This document shows, piece by piece, positions 1 to 10,065 of a stretch of 64,000 nt of DNA. The DNA comes from Betaproteobacteria bacterium (GTDB lineage: Bacteria > Pseudomonadota > Gammaproteobacteria > Burkholderiales > Ferrovaceae): assembly GCA_028866015.1 (NCBI GenBank), contig JAGWIW010000008.1, positions 1-64,000 of the forward strand, in the 5' to 3' direction. The stretch's first letter is position 1. The number at the start of each line of letters is the position of its first letter. A program made the translations under genes and the position numbers. The notes below the pieces were generated by a model, which saw only the letters and a program-made list of their open reading frames with translations, ran no database searches and was not told where the DNA came from.

Positions 1-2
1 CC

Positions 3-31
3 TTGACCCTGTTTGCGCCTTGTCCTATAGT
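3..31 (+). promoter_or_regulatory. Candidate sigma-70 promoter of the dcw cluster (Pmra)
   Basis: A -35 hexamer TTGACC lies at 3-8 and a -10 hexamer TATAGT at 26-31, separated by exactly 17 bases. Transcription would start near position 38, about 50 bases before the mraZ GTG. This is the only promoter-like signal ahead of the long run of tightly packed division and wall genes, so it probably drives much of the cluster. The -35 box sits at the window edge, so upstream elements cannot be seen. Confidence 0.75.
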
Positions 32-74
32 GGAAAAAAGTAGGAATAAATGGGAATTTGTGGTCAATTTGGGA
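31..74 (+). promoter_or_regulatory. Putative MraZ operator: phased TGGGA-like direct repeats
   Basis: Five-base units TGGAA (31), TAGGA (41), TGGGA (51) and TGGTC (61) recur at an exact 10-base period. A further TGGGA at 70-74 is out of phase by one base. MraZ of E. coli is known to bind TGGGN direct repeats spaced by 5 bases upstream of its own gene. Here the array starts at the end of the -10 box and covers the start site and early leader, a position suited to autorepression. Binding itself is inferred. Confidence 0.7.
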
Positions 75-90
75 GGCCAAGGGGAGAAAA

Positions 91-537
91 GTGTTTCAGG
101 GACCTTCAGAAATCAGCCTGGACGCAAAAGGCCGGTTGGCGATTCCCACCCGCTACCGGGAAGCGCTGCGCGCCCAATGCGAAGGTCATCTGGTCATTAC
201 GGCCCATCCTCACCGTTGTTTACTGCTCTATCCTCGCCCGGCCTGGGAGCCGATTCGCGACACCATCATGAAAAAATCCGGGCTCGATCGGCAGACCACG
301 CTCCTGCAAGGTTTGCTGGTGGGTCATGCCGACGACGTGGAAATGGATGCTGCGGGGCGGGTGCTCATCTCCCCGGCATTGCGCCGGTTTGCGGGAATCG
401 AGCGCGAACTCATGATGTTTGGCCAGGGCAGTCACTTCAAGCTCTGGAATCCTGCCGCCTGGAACAAGCAATTCGAGGAAATCGAAAAGCTTGGCCCCGA
501 CCTCGTGCCGGCAGGCATGGAAGATCTTTCGCTTTAG
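91..537 (+). CDS. mraZ: Transcriptional regulator MraZ
   Basis: MraZ is a DNA-binding ring protein that represses the dcw operon, including itself. The 148-residue product has the two AbrB/SpoVT-like halves of the family: an N-terminal [21 protein letters not shown] segment matches the first conserved motif, and a second [13 protein letters not shown] repeat lies near residue 90. I chose GTG at 91 because the family starts at M-F-x-G and because AAGGGGAG at 79-86 is well placed. An ATG 33 bases upstream would add residues not seen in MraZ and would sit in the operator. First gene of the dcw cluster; rsmH follows after two bases. Confidence 0.95.
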   Translation: MFQGPSEISLDAKGRLAIPTRYREALRAQCEGHLVITAHPHRCLLLYPRPAWEPIRDTIMKKSGLDRQTTLLQGLLVGHADDVEMDAAGRVLISPALRRFAGIERELMMFGQGSHFKLWNPAAWNKQFEEIEKLGPDLVPAGMEDLSL

Positions 538-539
538 CA

Positions 540-1490
540 ATGGCCGCCAGCGATCAGGGCTGCGTTGCCATGCACCACATCACCGTCCTGCTCGCGGAAG
601 CTGTCGAGGCGCTGGCTATACGACCGACGGGCACCTATGTGGACGGTACCTTCGGACGCGGTGGTCACAGCCGCAGAATCCTGGAATCGCTGGGCCCTGA
701 AGGCCGCCTGATTGCGCTGGATCGGGATCTTGATGCTGTCGAAGCCGGTTCGACATTGGGCGATCCCCGTTTTGAAATTGTCCATGCCCGCTTTTCCGGC
801 CTCCAATCCGTTTTGAGTACACGCGGGATTACCCGGGTAGATGGCGTGCTGCTTGATCTGGGAGTCTCTTCCCCGCAAATTGACGAGGCCGTTCGCGGAT
901 TCAGCTTCCGGTTTGACGGCCCGCTCGATATGCGCATGGATACGGGGTCGGGGGAGCCGGCCAGCGTTTGGCTGGCCCGGGCAGACTGTGACGAAATTGC
1001 CCGGGTTATCCGTGATTACGGCGAGGAGCGTTTTGCGCGCCAGATCGCGCAAGCCATCGTCACGGCCCGCCTGCAACAGCCCATCGAAACCACGGGGCAG
1101 CTGGCACGCATCGTCGCAGCGGCCGTGCGCACGCGCGAGCCCGGGCAGGACCCTGCCACCAGAACATTCCAGGCGCTTCGGCTTCATGTGAACAGGGAGC
1201 TCGAAGAAATCGAGGCGGTTTTGCCGCAGGCACTTCAGCTCCTCAATCCGGGCGGACGTTTGGTTGTGATCAGTTTTCATTCGCTCGAAGACCGCCTGGT
1301 GAAGCGATTCATGCGTTCCCAAGCCGTGCCGCCAGAAATTCCACGGGGCATAGCCGTTCGCGAGAACGAGAGGCCATCGCCGAGGCTGCGATTGGTGGGA
1401 AAAGCTGCGCGTCCCTCGGCAGGCGAAGTGGCTGCAAATCCGCGCAGTCGCAGTGCTGTCATGCGCGTGGCGGAAAGGACGGCAGCATGA
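540..1490 (+). CDS. rsmH: 16S rRNA (cytosine(1402)-N(4))-methyltransferase RsmH (MraW)
   Basis: RsmH uses S-adenosylmethionine to methylate N4 of C1402 in 16S rRNA. The Rossmann SAM motif GTFGRGGHS is close to the N-terminus, [11 protein letters not shown] follows, and the C-terminal [16 protein letters not shown] signature is intact. At 316 residues the length matches the E. coli protein (313). The start is ambiguous: ATG at 540 gives the usual length but lacks a close Shine-Dalgarno, while an in-frame ATG at 570 is preceded by AGGG (556-559) and would give 306 residues. The stop overlaps the ftsL ATG in an ATGA junction, suggesting coupled translation. Confidence 0.95.
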   Translation: MAASDQGCVAMHHITVLLAEAVEALAIRPTGTYVDGTFGRGGHSRRILESLGPEGRLIALDRDLDAVEAGSTLGDPRFEIVHARFSGLQSVLSTRGITRVDGVLLDLGVSSPQIDEAVRGFSFRFDGPLDMRMDTGSGEPASVWLARADCDEIARVIRDYGEERFARQIAQAIVTARLQQPIETTGQLARIVAAAVRTREPGQDPATRTFQALRLHVNRELEEIEAVLPQALQLLNPGGRLVVISFHSLEDRLVKRFMRSQAVPPEIPRGIAVRENERPSPRLRLVGKAARPSAGEVAANPRSRSAVMRVAERTAA

Positions 1491-1774
1491 ACCGCCTGAA
1501 CGCGATGTTCTTCGGAGCTGTGGTTTTGCTGGCCATCAGTGTGGTGAATGCCCAGCACCGGGCCCGCCGCCTGTTTGTGGATTTGCAGAAGGAAAAAGAC
1601 AGATCCGAACAGCTGGTCGCTGAATGGAACCAGCTGCAGATCGAGCAGGGAACCCTGGCTTCAAGCCATCGCATCGAAGATGGGGCTGTGCGAGGCCTGC
1701 AAATGCAAGTGCCCAATACGGCCCACGTGCGACTGATCGTGGTGGGTGAACCCGAAGTGAGGGAGGTGCGATGA
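1487..1774 (+). CDS. ftsL: Cell division protein FtsL
   Basis: FtsL is a small bitopic membrane protein of the FtsQLB complex, needed to recruit and activate FtsW-FtsI at the septum. The 95-residue product has one hydrophobic segment at about residues 7-21 followed by a charged, heptad-like periplasmic stretch (roughly 24-65), as expected for the FtsB-paired coiled coil. Sequence identity within this family is low, so the call leans on size, topology and position between rsmH and ftsI. It overlaps both neighbours by ATGA. Confidence 0.88.
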   Translation: MNRLNAMFFGAVVLLAISVVNAQHRARRLFVDLQKEKDRSEQLVAEWNQLQIEQGTLASSHRIEDGAVRGLQMQVPNTAHVRLIVVGEPEVREVR

Positions 1775-3504
1775 ACGTTGGCGTCAACAGTGCCCGCCTC
1801 AATCTGCGCCTCGAAGGCTGGCGTTCCCGCCTCTTGCTTACGGTGTTGCTGGCCAGTTTTCTTGGGTTGGTAGGGCGTGCAGCCTGGCTGCAAGGGTTTC
1901 ATGCCGGATTCCTGCAGCAGAAAGGGCAGGAACGCTACAGCCGTGTCATTGAAATGCCCGCAAGTCGTGGCATCATCCGTGACCGCAATGGCCAGCCGCT
2001 GGCCATCAGCACTCCTTCAGAATCGCTCTGGGCCAGCCGGGAAGACGTGGAGCTCTCTGCAGAGCAGTCCCGACAGCTTGCCTCGCTGCTGCACATGGAT
2101 CGCAAAGAACTTGACCAACGCCTGAATGGCGGGCGCGGCAACTTTGTCTACCTCAAGCGCCAGGTTCCCCCTGAAGTGGCCCAGCAGGTGATGGCCCTCA
2201 AAATTCCGGGACTGTTCCAGCAACATGGATTTCACCGGGCTTATCCCAAGGGGGAGGAAACCGCACATCTGGTGGGATTCACCGATGCCGATGACCGGGG
2301 GCAGGAAGGTGTCGAGCTGGCGTTCCAGTCATCCCTGGGAGGGCTGTCCGGAGCACGTCGTGTGATCAAGGACCGGGCAGGGCACATCATTGAAGATGTG
2401 GAAAGCATCAGGGTACCCCGTCCTGGAAAGGACATTACCCTGAGTGTGGATGCACGTATCCAGCATCTCGCTTATCGTGAACTGCGCAACGCGGTGGCGG
2501 TGAACAAGGCCAAGGCGGGGGCGGTGGTGGTCCTGGACACGCGAACCGGAGAAGTGCTGGCACTGGCCAACTATCCTGACTACGACCCCAACAACCGCGA
2601 ACATCTTTCCGGCGCCCAGTTACGGAATCGGGCCATCACCGATACTTTCGAACCCGGTTCCACCATGAAACCGTTCACCATCGCGACAGCGCTCGAGGTT
2701 GGGAAGGTGACTCCGAATACGGTGATTCCCACGGGAGGGGGCCAGATGACGATCGGTTCCAATGTCATCCGTGATACCCATCCTGCTACAGCCTTGACCG
2801 TGTCTGAGGTGATCCAGCATTCGAGCAATGTGGGTGCTGCCCGCATCGCGTTATCCCTGCCTTCGGAAACCCTTTGGAATATGTTCACGGATGTGGGTTT
2901 TGGCCAGACACCCAAGCTGGGGTTCCCGGGAGAGGCCGGAGGGCGCGTACGTCCGTACCGCACCTGGAAGCCCATCGAGCAAGCCACCATGTCCTACGGC
3001 AACGGCATTTCGGTCAGCCTGATCCAGCTTGCCAGGGCGTACACGATCTTTGCTGATGACGGCGTTCTCAAGCCGCTTTCACTGACGCGAATTTCTGCCC
3101 CACCGGCAGGGCGGCAGGTGATTTCACCCCAAACGGCGCACGAAGTGAAGGACATGCTGGAGCTTGTCGTGAAACCGGAAGGAACGGCGCCTGCCGCGCG
3201 CGTTCGGGGATACCGGGTGGCAGGGAAGACGGGAACTGCGCACAAGGTGAGCGGCGGTCGTTACACCAATCGCTACGTGGCGTCGTTTGTGGGATTTGCA
3301 CCGGCCTCAGCGCCACGGCTCCTGATTGCGGTGATGATCGATGAACCCTCCGGCGCAAGTTATTACGGGGGTACTGTGGCTGGTCCGGTTTTTTCAAACC
3401 TGATGGGCAGCACCCTGCAATTGCTGGGCATTCCGCCGGATGATCCGGGCAGCAGCGCATTTTCTGTGCCGGTCGCCAAACCGACTGCATCGGAGGATAC
3501 GTGA
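1771..3504 (+). CDS. ftsI: Peptidoglycan D,D-transpeptidase FtsI (PBP3)
   Basis: FtsI cross-links septal peptidoglycan and works with FtsW. The 577-residue protein has an N-terminal membrane anchor (about 20-42), a pedestal domain and a C-terminal transpeptidase domain. All three penicillin-binding motifs are present: STMK at 297-300 (nucleophile Ser297), SSN at 351-353 and KTG at 486-488. The start overlaps ftsL by four bases and the stop overlaps the murE GTG, so expression is probably coupled to both. Confidence 0.97.
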   Translation: MNVGVNSARLNLRLEGWRSRLLLTVLLASFLGLVGRAAWLQGFHAGFLQQKGQERYSRVIEMPASRGIIRDRNGQPLAISTPSESLWASREDVELSAEQSRQLASLLHMDRKELDQRLNGGRGNFVYLKRQVPPEVAQQVMALKIPGLFQQHGFHRAYPKGEETAHLVGFTDADDRGQEGVELAFQSSLGGLSGARRVIKDRAGHIIEDVESIRVPRPGKDITLSVDARIQHLAYRELRNAVAVNKAKAGAVVVLDTRTGEVLALANYPDYDPNNREHLSGAQLRNRAITDTFEPGSTMKPFTIATALEVGKVTPNTVIPTGGGQMTIGSNVIRDTHPATALTVSEVIQHSSNVGAARIALSLPSETLWNMFTDVGFGQTPKLGFPGEAGGRVRPYRTWKPIEQATMSYGNGISVSLIQLARAYTIFADDGVLKPLSLTRISAPPAGRQVISPQTAHEVKDMLELVVKPEGTAPAARVRGYRVAGKTGTAHKVSGGRYTNRYVASFVGFAPASAPRLLIAVMIDEPSGASYYGGTVAGPVFSNLMGSTLQLLGIPPDDPGSSAFSVPVAKPTASEDT

Positions 3505-5012
3505 ACGCTGCCGCCCGTTACCCGTCCCATGCGCCCGGCCGCGTACACCCTGTGGATGTCGCGGCCCTGCGTCATCTGGGGTTGCCTTTGCAGCGTCTGA
3601 CGGCGGATAGCCGCATGGTCCTGCCTGGCATGACGTTTGTCGCCTATCCCGGGACCCATGTGGACGGGAGGCAATTCATTCCCCATGCCATCGAGCGGGG
3701 GGCGGCCGCCGTTTTGTGGGAACGCGACGGGTTTTACTGGCACGAGGAATGGTCCGTGCCAAATCAGGGCATCCAGGGCTTGCGAGCCCAGGTCAGCGGC
3801 ATCGCAAGCCAGGTTTGTGGCAATCCCTCCCATCACTTGTGGGTGGTTGGGATTACGGGCACGAACGGGAAGACCAGCTGCTCCCACTGGTTGGCGCAGT
3901 TGATGCAGGCTTCAGGAAAATCCTGTGTGGTGGTTGGCACCTTGGGCAATGGCTGGCTTGATCACCTGGAATCGGCTCAAAACACCACGCCGGATGCCAT
4001 TGCCTTGCAGGAATCGCTTGCACGTTTCAGTGAGGCGGGAGCCTGGGGATGCGCGATGGAAGTCTCTTCCCATGGGCTGGAGCAGGAACGCGTATCCGGA
4101 GTCCGTTTCCGGGGAGCTGTTTTTACAAACCTGTCCCAGGATCATCTCGACTACCACGGCAGCATGGAAGCATATGGCGCTGCCAAGGCCCTGCTGTTTC
4201 AGTCGGCAAATCTCGAGTTTGCCGTTCTGAACCTGGATGACCCTTTTGGATATGACCTGGCCCGGCGCACAGTCGGAACGGGCCCCCAAGTGATCGGTTA
4301 TACGACCAGAGGCACCAATCCTCCGGCGGGCGTACGCCTGTTGTCTGCATCAGGAATTGCAATGCGCCCGGAATGTCTTGAATTCACCGTGGATGGGGGC
4401 TGGGGCCAAGTGCGGGTGCAGGCACCCCTGGTGGGGCATTTCAATGTGTCCAACCTGTTGGCAGTCATGGCGGCCGCCCTGATGGGTGGGCTTGCGCTCG
4501 ATCAGGTGGCTTCGGCCGTGGCCCGGTTGCAGGCGCCCCCGGGGCGTCTGGAGCAGCTGGGAGGGCATGGATTGCCTGTCGTTGTCGTTGACTACGCCCA
4601 CAGCCCGGACGCCCTGGAAAAAGCGCTTTCAACCCTGAGGGGAACCATGACCCCCGGCCATCGTCTGATCTGCGTGTTTGGCTGCGGCGGGAACCGCGAT
4701 ATCGGCAAGCGGCCTTTGATGGGCGCAATTGCCGAGCGGTTGGCAGACCAGGTGATTCTGACCAGCGACAATCCCCGGGATGAGCCGCCGGAAGAAATTC
4801 TGGACCAGATTTCGGCAGGCATGGCTGGAGTTCCCCTGCGCGTTTCGGATCGCAGCGAAGCAATTCGCAAGGCCATCGCCTTGGCGAGTCCCGGAGATGT
4901 GGTGCTGATCGCCGGTAAAGGCCATGAAATCACGCAAGAAATCGCTGGCAGGAAACTCCCCTTCAGCGACCGTGTCGAAGCCCAACGTTGTCTGGACGAG
5001 GTGAAAAATTGA
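3501..5012 (+). CDS. murE: UDP-MurNAc-L-Ala-D-Glu:meso-diaminopimelate ligase MurE
   Basis: MurE adds the third stem-peptide residue to the UDP-MurNAc precursor in the cytoplasm, using ATP. The Mur-ligase P-loop GTNGKTS is at 120-126, and the amino-acid selectivity motif DNPR is at 423-426, which marks meso-diaminopimelate rather than lysine as substrate. At 503 residues it is normal length. Translation starts at GTG 3501, supported by GGAGG at 3492-3496; the GTG overlaps the ftsI stop as GTGA. The dap genes at 40-44 kb make its substrate. Confidence 0.97.
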   Translation: MNAAARYPSHAPGRVHPVDVAALRHLGLPLQRLTADSRMVLPGMTFVAYPGTHVDGRQFIPHAIERGAAAVLWERDGFYWHEEWSVPNQGIQGLRAQVSGIASQVCGNPSHHLWVVGITGTNGKTSCSHWLAQLMQASGKSCVVVGTLGNGWLDHLESAQNTTPDAIALQESLARFSEAGAWGCAMEVSSHGLEQERVSGVRFRGAVFTNLSQDHLDYHGSMEAYGAAKALLFQSANLEFAVLNLDDPFGYDLARRTVGTGPQVIGYTTRGTNPPAGVRLLSASGIAMRPECLEFTVDGGWGQVRVQAPLVGHFNVSNLLAVMAAALMGGLALDQVASAVARLQAPPGRLEQLGGHGLPVVVVDYAHSPDALEKALSTLRGTMTPGHRLICVFGCGGNRDIGKRPLMGAIAERLADQVILTSDNPRDEPPEEILDQISAGMAGVPLRVSDRSEAIRKAIALASPGDVVLIAGKGHEITQEIAGRKLPFSDRVEAQRCLDEVKN

Positions 5013-6412
5013 ACGCGCCATCCCAATCCTCCGGGGGCATGATGACCATGGATGATGTGGCGCGCCTGCTGGGTGCTTCAGGCCCTGTCAGTTCAGACGC
5101 TTTCCTGAGGGTTTCGACCGATTCCCGGGCACTGCAACCAGGCGACCTGTTTGTGGCGCTGCGAGGAGAACACTTTGATGGCCATGCTTTTGTTGCCCAG
5201 GCCCTGGAAGCTGGGGCAGTGGGTGCCATCGTTTCCGAGCCTGTGCCGGGGTTCGAATCGTCCCCAAGGCTGATCCGGGTTCGCGATACAACGATTGCCT
5301 TGTCAGCGCTTGCGGCTGAGTGGCGGTTGCGCATCAATCCCAAGGTCATTGCCGTCACCGGCAGCAATGGAAAGACCAGCGTGAAAGAAATGCTGGCCTC
5401 CATCCTGCGCTATGCCGCAGAACGCGCTGGAGAAGATCCGCAAACCACCGTGCTGGCCACCGCAGGGAATCTGAACAATACCCTTGGACTCCCCATGACC
5501 CTGCTGAGACTGCGTCGAGGCCATCGCTGGGCTGTCGTGGAAATGGGCATGAACCATCCGGGTGAAATTGCAGCCATGACTCGAACGGCGAAACCGGATG
5601 TGGCGCTGGTCAACAACGTGCAGCGGGCCCATCTGGGTTTGCTGGGAACCATTGAGGCCGTGGCAAGGGCCAAGGGGGAAATATACGAAGGGCTGGCTGG
5701 GGATGGCGTGGCACTGATCCCGGCGAGCGATCCCCTGGCGCCACTGCTCAGGGTCTGCGCAACGGGACACCGGTGTGTTGAATTTGCCCTGGATCCCGAA
5801 GCCGAAAACTTTTCCGGAATCCACGGGCGCTCGCATGCTGGCAGCGGTGGCCTGGAGATCCGGCTGCCTGCGGGCAGGCTGCAGGTCCGGCTTGGTGTTC
5901 CCGGTCGCCACAACATGGCCAATGCAGTGGCTGCCGCCGCTGCAGCCCAGGCGATTGGGGTCGATGCTGCAGCAATTCAGGCGGGGCTGGAAGGGTTTCA
6001 GGGGGTTCCGGGACGATTGCAGTCCCGCTTTTCTGCGCGCGGAGCCCTGATCCTGGATGACACCTACAACGCCAATCCCGATTCGGTTGCCGCTGCCGTT
6101 GCGGTACTGGTTGCCCGCCCGGGGCGCCGTATCCTGGTGCTGGGCGATTTGGGTGAACTGGGGGATGAGGCGTTGGCCCTGCATGCCGAAGTGGGCTTGC
6201 GGGCGCGCGAAGCCGGTGTCGATGATTGTTTCACCCTGGGCGAACTGGCACGGGAAACCAGCCGCGCATTCGGTTTGCAGGGTCGTCATTTTGATTCCGT
6301 AGAGGCGTTGGTGACCACGCTGGAGCCCCAGCTCAACGCCGACGCCTCAGTGCTGGTCAAAGGGTCCCGCTTCATGAAGATGGAGCGGGTGGTGGAGGGG
6401 TTGGTGCGATGA
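5009..6412 (+). CDS. murF: UDP-MurNAc-tripeptide:D-Ala-D-Ala ligase MurF
   Basis: MurF adds D-Ala-D-Ala to complete the UDP-MurNAc-pentapeptide. The P-loop GSNGKTS is at 118-124, the central-domain motif [10 protein letters not shown] follows, and the C-terminal domain contains [12 protein letters not shown] place the start at TTG 5009, which overlaps the murE stop as TTGA and is preceded by GAGGTG (about 4998-5003); this gives 467 residues. ATGs at 5039, 5042 and 5048 are in frame but lack a usable ribosome site. Its dipeptide substrate needs a D-Ala-D-Ala ligase, which is not encoded in this window. Confidence 0.95.
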   Translation: MNAPSQSSGGMMTMDDVARLLGASGPVSSDAFLRVSTDSRALQPGDLFVALRGEHFDGHAFVAQALEAGAVGAIVSEPVPGFESSPRLIRVRDTTIALSALAAEWRLRINPKVIAVTGSNGKTSVKEMLASILRYAAERAGEDPQTTVLATAGNLNNTLGLPMTLLRLRRGHRWAVVEMGMNHPGEIAAMTRTAKPDVALVNNVQRAHLGLLGTIEAVARAKGEIYEGLAGDGVALIPASDPLAPLLRVCATGHRCVEFALDPEAENFSGIHGRSHAGSGGLEIRLPAGRLQVRLGVPGRHNMANAVAAAAAAQAIGVDAAAIQAGLEGFQGVPGRLQSRFSARGALILDDTYNANPDSVAAAVAVLVARPGRRILVLGDLGELGDEALALHAEVGLRAREAGVDDCFTLGELARETSRAFGLQGRHFDSVEALVTTLEPQLNADASVLVKGSRFMKMERVVEGLVR

Positions 6413-6437
6413 ACGCCAGCCAAAGAGGAATTGCAAC

Positions 6438-7523
6438 ATGTTGCTGACGTTGGCTCACTGGTTGTCCCAGACCGTTCACGGCTTTCGCGTGTTTGACTAC
6501 ATCACGCTGCGGGCCGTGCTGGCTGCACTGACGTCGCTGACCATCTCGTTCGTGGTAGGCCCCGTCATGATTCGCAAGCTGACCGCCTACAAAATTGGCC
6601 AGGCAGTTCGTGATGATGGTCCCCAAACCCACCTGGTCAAGAGTGGCACGCCCACCATGGGAGGAGCCCTGATCCTGGTGGCCATTTCAATCACCACCCT
6701 GCTGTGGGCTGACCTCACCAACCGGTATGTGTGGCTGGTTCTGCTGACCATGTTGGGATTTGGCGTGATCGGCTGGGTGGACGACTACCGTAAGGTGGTT
6801 CATCGAAATCCCAAAGGTCTGTCGGCCCGGGCCAAATTTTTCTGGCAATCGGTGATCGCCACCGTTGTGGCCATCGTGTTGCTGCAGATGGCGGCAACAC
6901 CTGCGGAAACAGAACTCATCGTTCCATTTTTCAAGACTGTGGCATTGCCCCTTGGAGGGATTGGCTTTGCAGTGCTGACCTATTTTGTGATCGTGGGAAC
7001 CAGCAACGCCGTCAACCTCACGGATGGCCTGGACGGACTCGCCATCATGCCTACGGCCATGATCTCCGGAGCCCTGGCCGTATTTGCCTACGTGGCGGGC
7101 AACAAGGTCTTCGCGCTGTACCTGGCTTTCCCCAGCATTCCAGGTGCCGGTGAGCTGGTGGTGTTTTGCGCGGCCATGACGGGAGCCGGGCTTGGTTTCC
7201 TGTGGTTCAACGCCTATCCGGCGGAAGTGTTCATGGGCGATGTGGGCGCTCTTGCCCTGGGTGCGGCACTGGGGCTGGTGGCCGTCATCGTGCGCCAGGA
7301 AATTGTCCTGTTCGTGATGGGCGGGGTGTTTGTCCTGGAAACGCTGTCCGTCGTATTGCAGGTCGCCTCCTTCAAACTGACGGGCAATCGCATATTCCGG
7401 ATGGCTCCGGTTCATCACCATTTTGAATTGAAAGGCTGGAAGGAAAACCAGGTGGTGGTGCGCTTCTGGATCATCACCATCATCCTGGTTCTGGCCGGAC
7501 TTTCGACCCTCAAGTTGCGATGA
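6438..7523 (+). CDS. mraY: Phospho-MurNAc-pentapeptide transferase MraY
   Basis: MraY transfers phospho-MurNAc-pentapeptide to undecaprenyl phosphate, making lipid I at the inner membrane. The 361-residue protein is mostly hydrophobic with about ten membrane segments. Family motifs are intact: the DDYRK aspartate pair, [20 protein letters not shown] and the APVHHHFE histidine cluster. AGAGGA at 6424-6429 is a good ribosome site. The 25-base gap after murF is the widest in the first part of the cluster. The stop overlaps murD as ATGA. Confidence 0.97.
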   Translation: MLLTLAHWLSQTVHGFRVFDYITLRAVLAALTSLTISFVVGPVMIRKLTAYKIGQAVRDDGPQTHLVKSGTPTMGGALILVAISITTLLWADLTNRYVWLVLLTMLGFGVIGWVDDYRKVVHRNPKGLSARAKFFWQSVIATVVAIVLLQMAATPAETELIVPFFKTVALPLGGIGFAVLTYFVIVGTSNAVNLTDGLDGLAIMPTAMISGALAVFAYVAGNKVFALYLAFPSIPGAGELVVFCAAMTGAGLGFLWFNAYPAEVFMGDVGALALGAALGLVAVIVRQEIVLFVMGGVFVLETLSVVLQVASFKLTGNRIFRMAPVHHHFELKGWKENQVVVRFWIITIILVLAGLSTLKLR

Positions 7524-8911
7524 ATCATTTCAGCCAAGCCGTCTACCCGGCCACATTGAAAAACCGATCGGTCCTGGTTCTCGGCCTGGGTGATACGGGC
7601 ATTGCCACAGTGCGCTGGTTGCGCTCCCAAGGTGCGCAGGTGACGGTCGCTGACACACGCCACAAGCCGCCCCACGCTGAGTTGCTGCAGCGCGAGTTGC
7701 CGGATGTGTCTCTGTTTGCAGGGCCCTTCGAGCGGGCGGTTTTCGAAAGGAATGACCTGATCGTGGCCAGCCCTGGGGTTCCTCTGAGCGAACCTGAAGT
7801 GGCTGCAGCCCTGGCAAGGGGGCAGGACGTGGTCGGGGACGTGGAGCTATTTGCGCGCACGGTGCAGTCGTTGCCCAACCCACCCCGTGTGGTGGCGATC
7901 ACGGGCTCGAATGGCAAGACCACGGTCACCACCATGGTGGGTGAGATGGTGCAGGCTGCAGGAATTTCCACCGCAGTCATCGGCAATATCGGAACGCCGG
8001 TGCTGTCAGCGCTGGGCGTCGAGCGGCCCGCCGACGTGTATGTGCTGGAGTTGTCGAGTTTCCAGTTGGAGACCACCCATACCCTGCGTCTTCAAGCCGC
8101 CACGGTCCTCAACGTGACTGAAGACCACATGGATCGCTATCCAGACATGGCAGCGTACACGGCGGCCAAGGCGCGCATTTTCGCGCACTGCGACCAGCGC
8201 GTGATCAATCGCGAAGACCCTCGTTCCCTTGCCATGGCTGTGCCGACCTCCATCAGTTTCGGCCTTGATGTGCCGCCCACGGAGCGGGACTGGGGCCTCT
8301 CTGCACAAGGCTGGATTTGCTGCGGTAACGAACCCGTGATGGCGCTTGCAGAACTGCCTTTGAGCGGGCGGCATAATGCCGCCAACGCCATGGCGGCCCT
8401 GGCCCTTTGCGATGCCCTGGGCGTTCCTCGTCCCGATGCGGTGCGGACCTTGCGAAATTTCAAAGGGTTGCCTCATCGCGTCGAGGCGGTGGCTCAGGCG
8501 CATGGCGTGACATATTTCGACGATTCCAAGGGAACCAATGTCGGAGCTACCGTGGCCGCCTTGGGAGGTATGACCCAGCGCGTGGTCCTGATTGCCGGCG
8601 GCGATGGGAAGGGGCAGGACTTTTCGCCCCTGAGCCCGGTGCTGTCGGCCCATGCCCGTGCACTGGTTCTGATCGGTCGGGATGGGCCGCGCATTCAGGA
8701 GGCCGTTTCCGGCAGTGGCGTGCCGATCGTCCATGCGGTGGACATGCCGGATGCCGTGCGAATTGCAGCAAGCCTTGCTCAGCCTGGAGATGCTGTGCTG
8801 ATGTCGCCGGCTTGTGCAAGTTTCGACATGTTCGACAATTACCTTCACCGTGCGCAGGTTTTCGTGAAGGCGGTCCAGGCGTTGCCCGGAGCCCGGGAGG
8901 TGGGCGCATGA
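7520..8911 (+). CDS. murD: UDP-MurNAc-L-alanine:D-glutamate ligase MurD
   Basis: MurD adds D-glutamate to UDP-MurNAc-L-Ala. The N-terminal Rossmann-like domain begins with [13 protein letters not shown], the P-loop GSNGKTT is at 129-135, and the C-terminal domain carries FDDSKGTN. At 463 residues the length is typical. Both ends overlap neighbours by ATGA (mraY and ftsW). Confidence 0.97.
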   Translation: MNHFSQAVYPATLKNRSVLVLGLGDTGIATVRWLRSQGAQVTVADTRHKPPHAELLQRELPDVSLFAGPFERAVFERNDLIVASPGVPLSEPEVAAALARGQDVVGDVELFARTVQSLPNPPRVVAITGSNGKTTVTTMVGEMVQAAGISTAVIGNIGTPVLSALGVERPADVYVLELSSFQLETTHTLRLQAATVLNVTEDHMDRYPDMAAYTAAKARIFAHCDQRVINREDPRSLAMAVPTSISFGLDVPPTERDWGLSAQGWICCGNEPVMALAELPLSGRHNAANAMAALALCDALGVPRPDAVRTLRNFKGLPHRVEAVAQAHGVTYFDDSKGTNVGATVAALGGMTQRVVLIAGGDGKGQDFSPLSPVLSAHARALVLIGRDGPRIQEAVSGSGVPIVHAVDMPDAVRIAASLAQPGDAVLMSPACASFDMFDNYLHRAQVFVKAVQALPGAREVGA

Positions 8912-10065
8912 AGCCTTTCACCACACCACGCCTGCTTCGTTCCGAATACGACATGACATTGTTGTGGACCGTGCTTGCGCTCCTGGCCATTGGAGTGGTG
9001 ATGGTGTATTCGGCTTCGATTGCCTCGGCCGAAGCGGACCGTCATACCGGCTACCGCTCGAGCTACTTTTTTGTAAGGCAGATGGTTTACGTGGCTGCAG
9101 CCTTGGTGGCGGGCTTTGCGGCTTTTCAGGTACGCGTAGAACAGTGGCAGAAATACGCGCCTGTGCTTTTTGGCGCGGGGCTTGTCGGGTTGGTTCTGGT
9201 CCTGATCCCCGGCCTTGGCAAGGAAGTCAACGGCAGTCGCCGCTGGTTGTCGCTTGCCGTGCTCAATCTCCAGCCTTCGGAGTTCATGAAATTCTTCGTT
9301 GTGCTCTATGCCGCAGATTACACGGTAAGAAAAGCCGCATTCATGCACAGCTTCAAGAAAGGGTTCGTCCCGATGTTCATCGTGATGTTCCTTGTGGGCT
9401 TCCTGCTGCTGCGAGAACCGGATTTTGGTGCGCTGGCTGTCATGACGGCGATTGCTGCCGCGATTCTCTTCCTGGGGGGGCTCAACTGGCGCTTGTTCGT
9501 GGTGCTCATGATGGTGCTTTCAGTCGGTTTCGTCCTGCTCGTGGTGCTGTCGCCCTACCGATTCAATCGTTTGATCTGGTTCTGGAATCCATGGGCTGAT
9601 CCGTTTGGAAAAGGGTATCAGCTGACCCATGCCCTGATTGCCTTCGGTCGGGGCGGCTGGTTTGGTGTGGGCCTCGGGGGCAGTGTTGAAAAACAACTGT
9701 ATCTGCCCGAAGCGCATACGGACTTCCTGATGGCGGTCATTGCCGAAGAGCTGGGATTTGTTGGCGTCGTCGCCACCATTGCACTGTTTGTCTTCCTGGT
9801 TTGGCGTGCTTTTTCCATCGGTAATCGCGCGGCTTCCATGGAGCGCTATTTTGCCGCATTGACCGCCCAGGGCATCGGTGTCTGGTTTGCAGTGCAGACC
9901 GTGGTCAACATGGGGGTCAACATGGGCATGCTGCCAACCAAGGGGCTGACGCTGCCCCTTCTGAGTTATGGCGGCAGCGGCATTGTGGCCAATGTTGTAG
10001 CCCTTTCATTGCTGCTGCGGATCGATTTCGAGTCTCGCCAGCTGATGCGAGGGAGAGCGCCATGA
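8908..10065 (+). CDS. ftsW: Septal peptidoglycan glycosyltransferase FtsW (SEDS family)
   Basis: FtsW polymerises lipid II into glycan strands at the septum together with FtsI. The 385-residue protein has about ten hydrophobic segments, the GSRRWL and PSEFMK motifs in the first half and the SEDS signature LPLLSYGGSGI near the C-terminus. I start at ATG 8908, which overlaps the murD stop as ATGA; the reading frame is open further upstream, but that part is antisense-like and shadows murD. The first transmembrane helix begins near residue 17. Confidence 0.96.
   Translation: MKPFTTPRLLRSEYDMTLLWTVLALLAIGVVMVYSASIASAEADRHTGYRSSYFFVRQMVYVAAALVAGFAAFQVRVEQWQKYAPVLFGAGLVGLVLVLIPGLGKEVNGSRRWLSLAVLNLQPSEFMKFFVVLYAADYTVRKAAFMHSFKKGFVPMFIVMFLVGFLLLREPDFGALAVMTAIAAAILFLGGLNWRLFVVLMMVLSVGFVLLVVLSPYRFNRLIWFWNPWADPFGKGYQLTHALIAFGRGGWFGVGLGGSVEKQLYLPEAHTDFLMAVIAEELGFVGVVATIALFVFLVWRAFSIGNRAASMERYFAALTAQGIGVWFAVQTVVNMGVNMGMLPTKGLTLPLLSYGGSGIVANVVALSLLLRIDFESRQLMRGRAP

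Noticed and set aside
534-1322. Long open frame antisense to rsmH
   Set aside because: No family resemblance or ribosome site; it mirrors the GC-rich codon pattern of rsmH.
5303-6289. Open frame of over 300 codons antisense to murF
   Set aside because: Composition (many His, Gln, Gly) is typical of antisense translation of a high-GC gene; no motif, no start signal.
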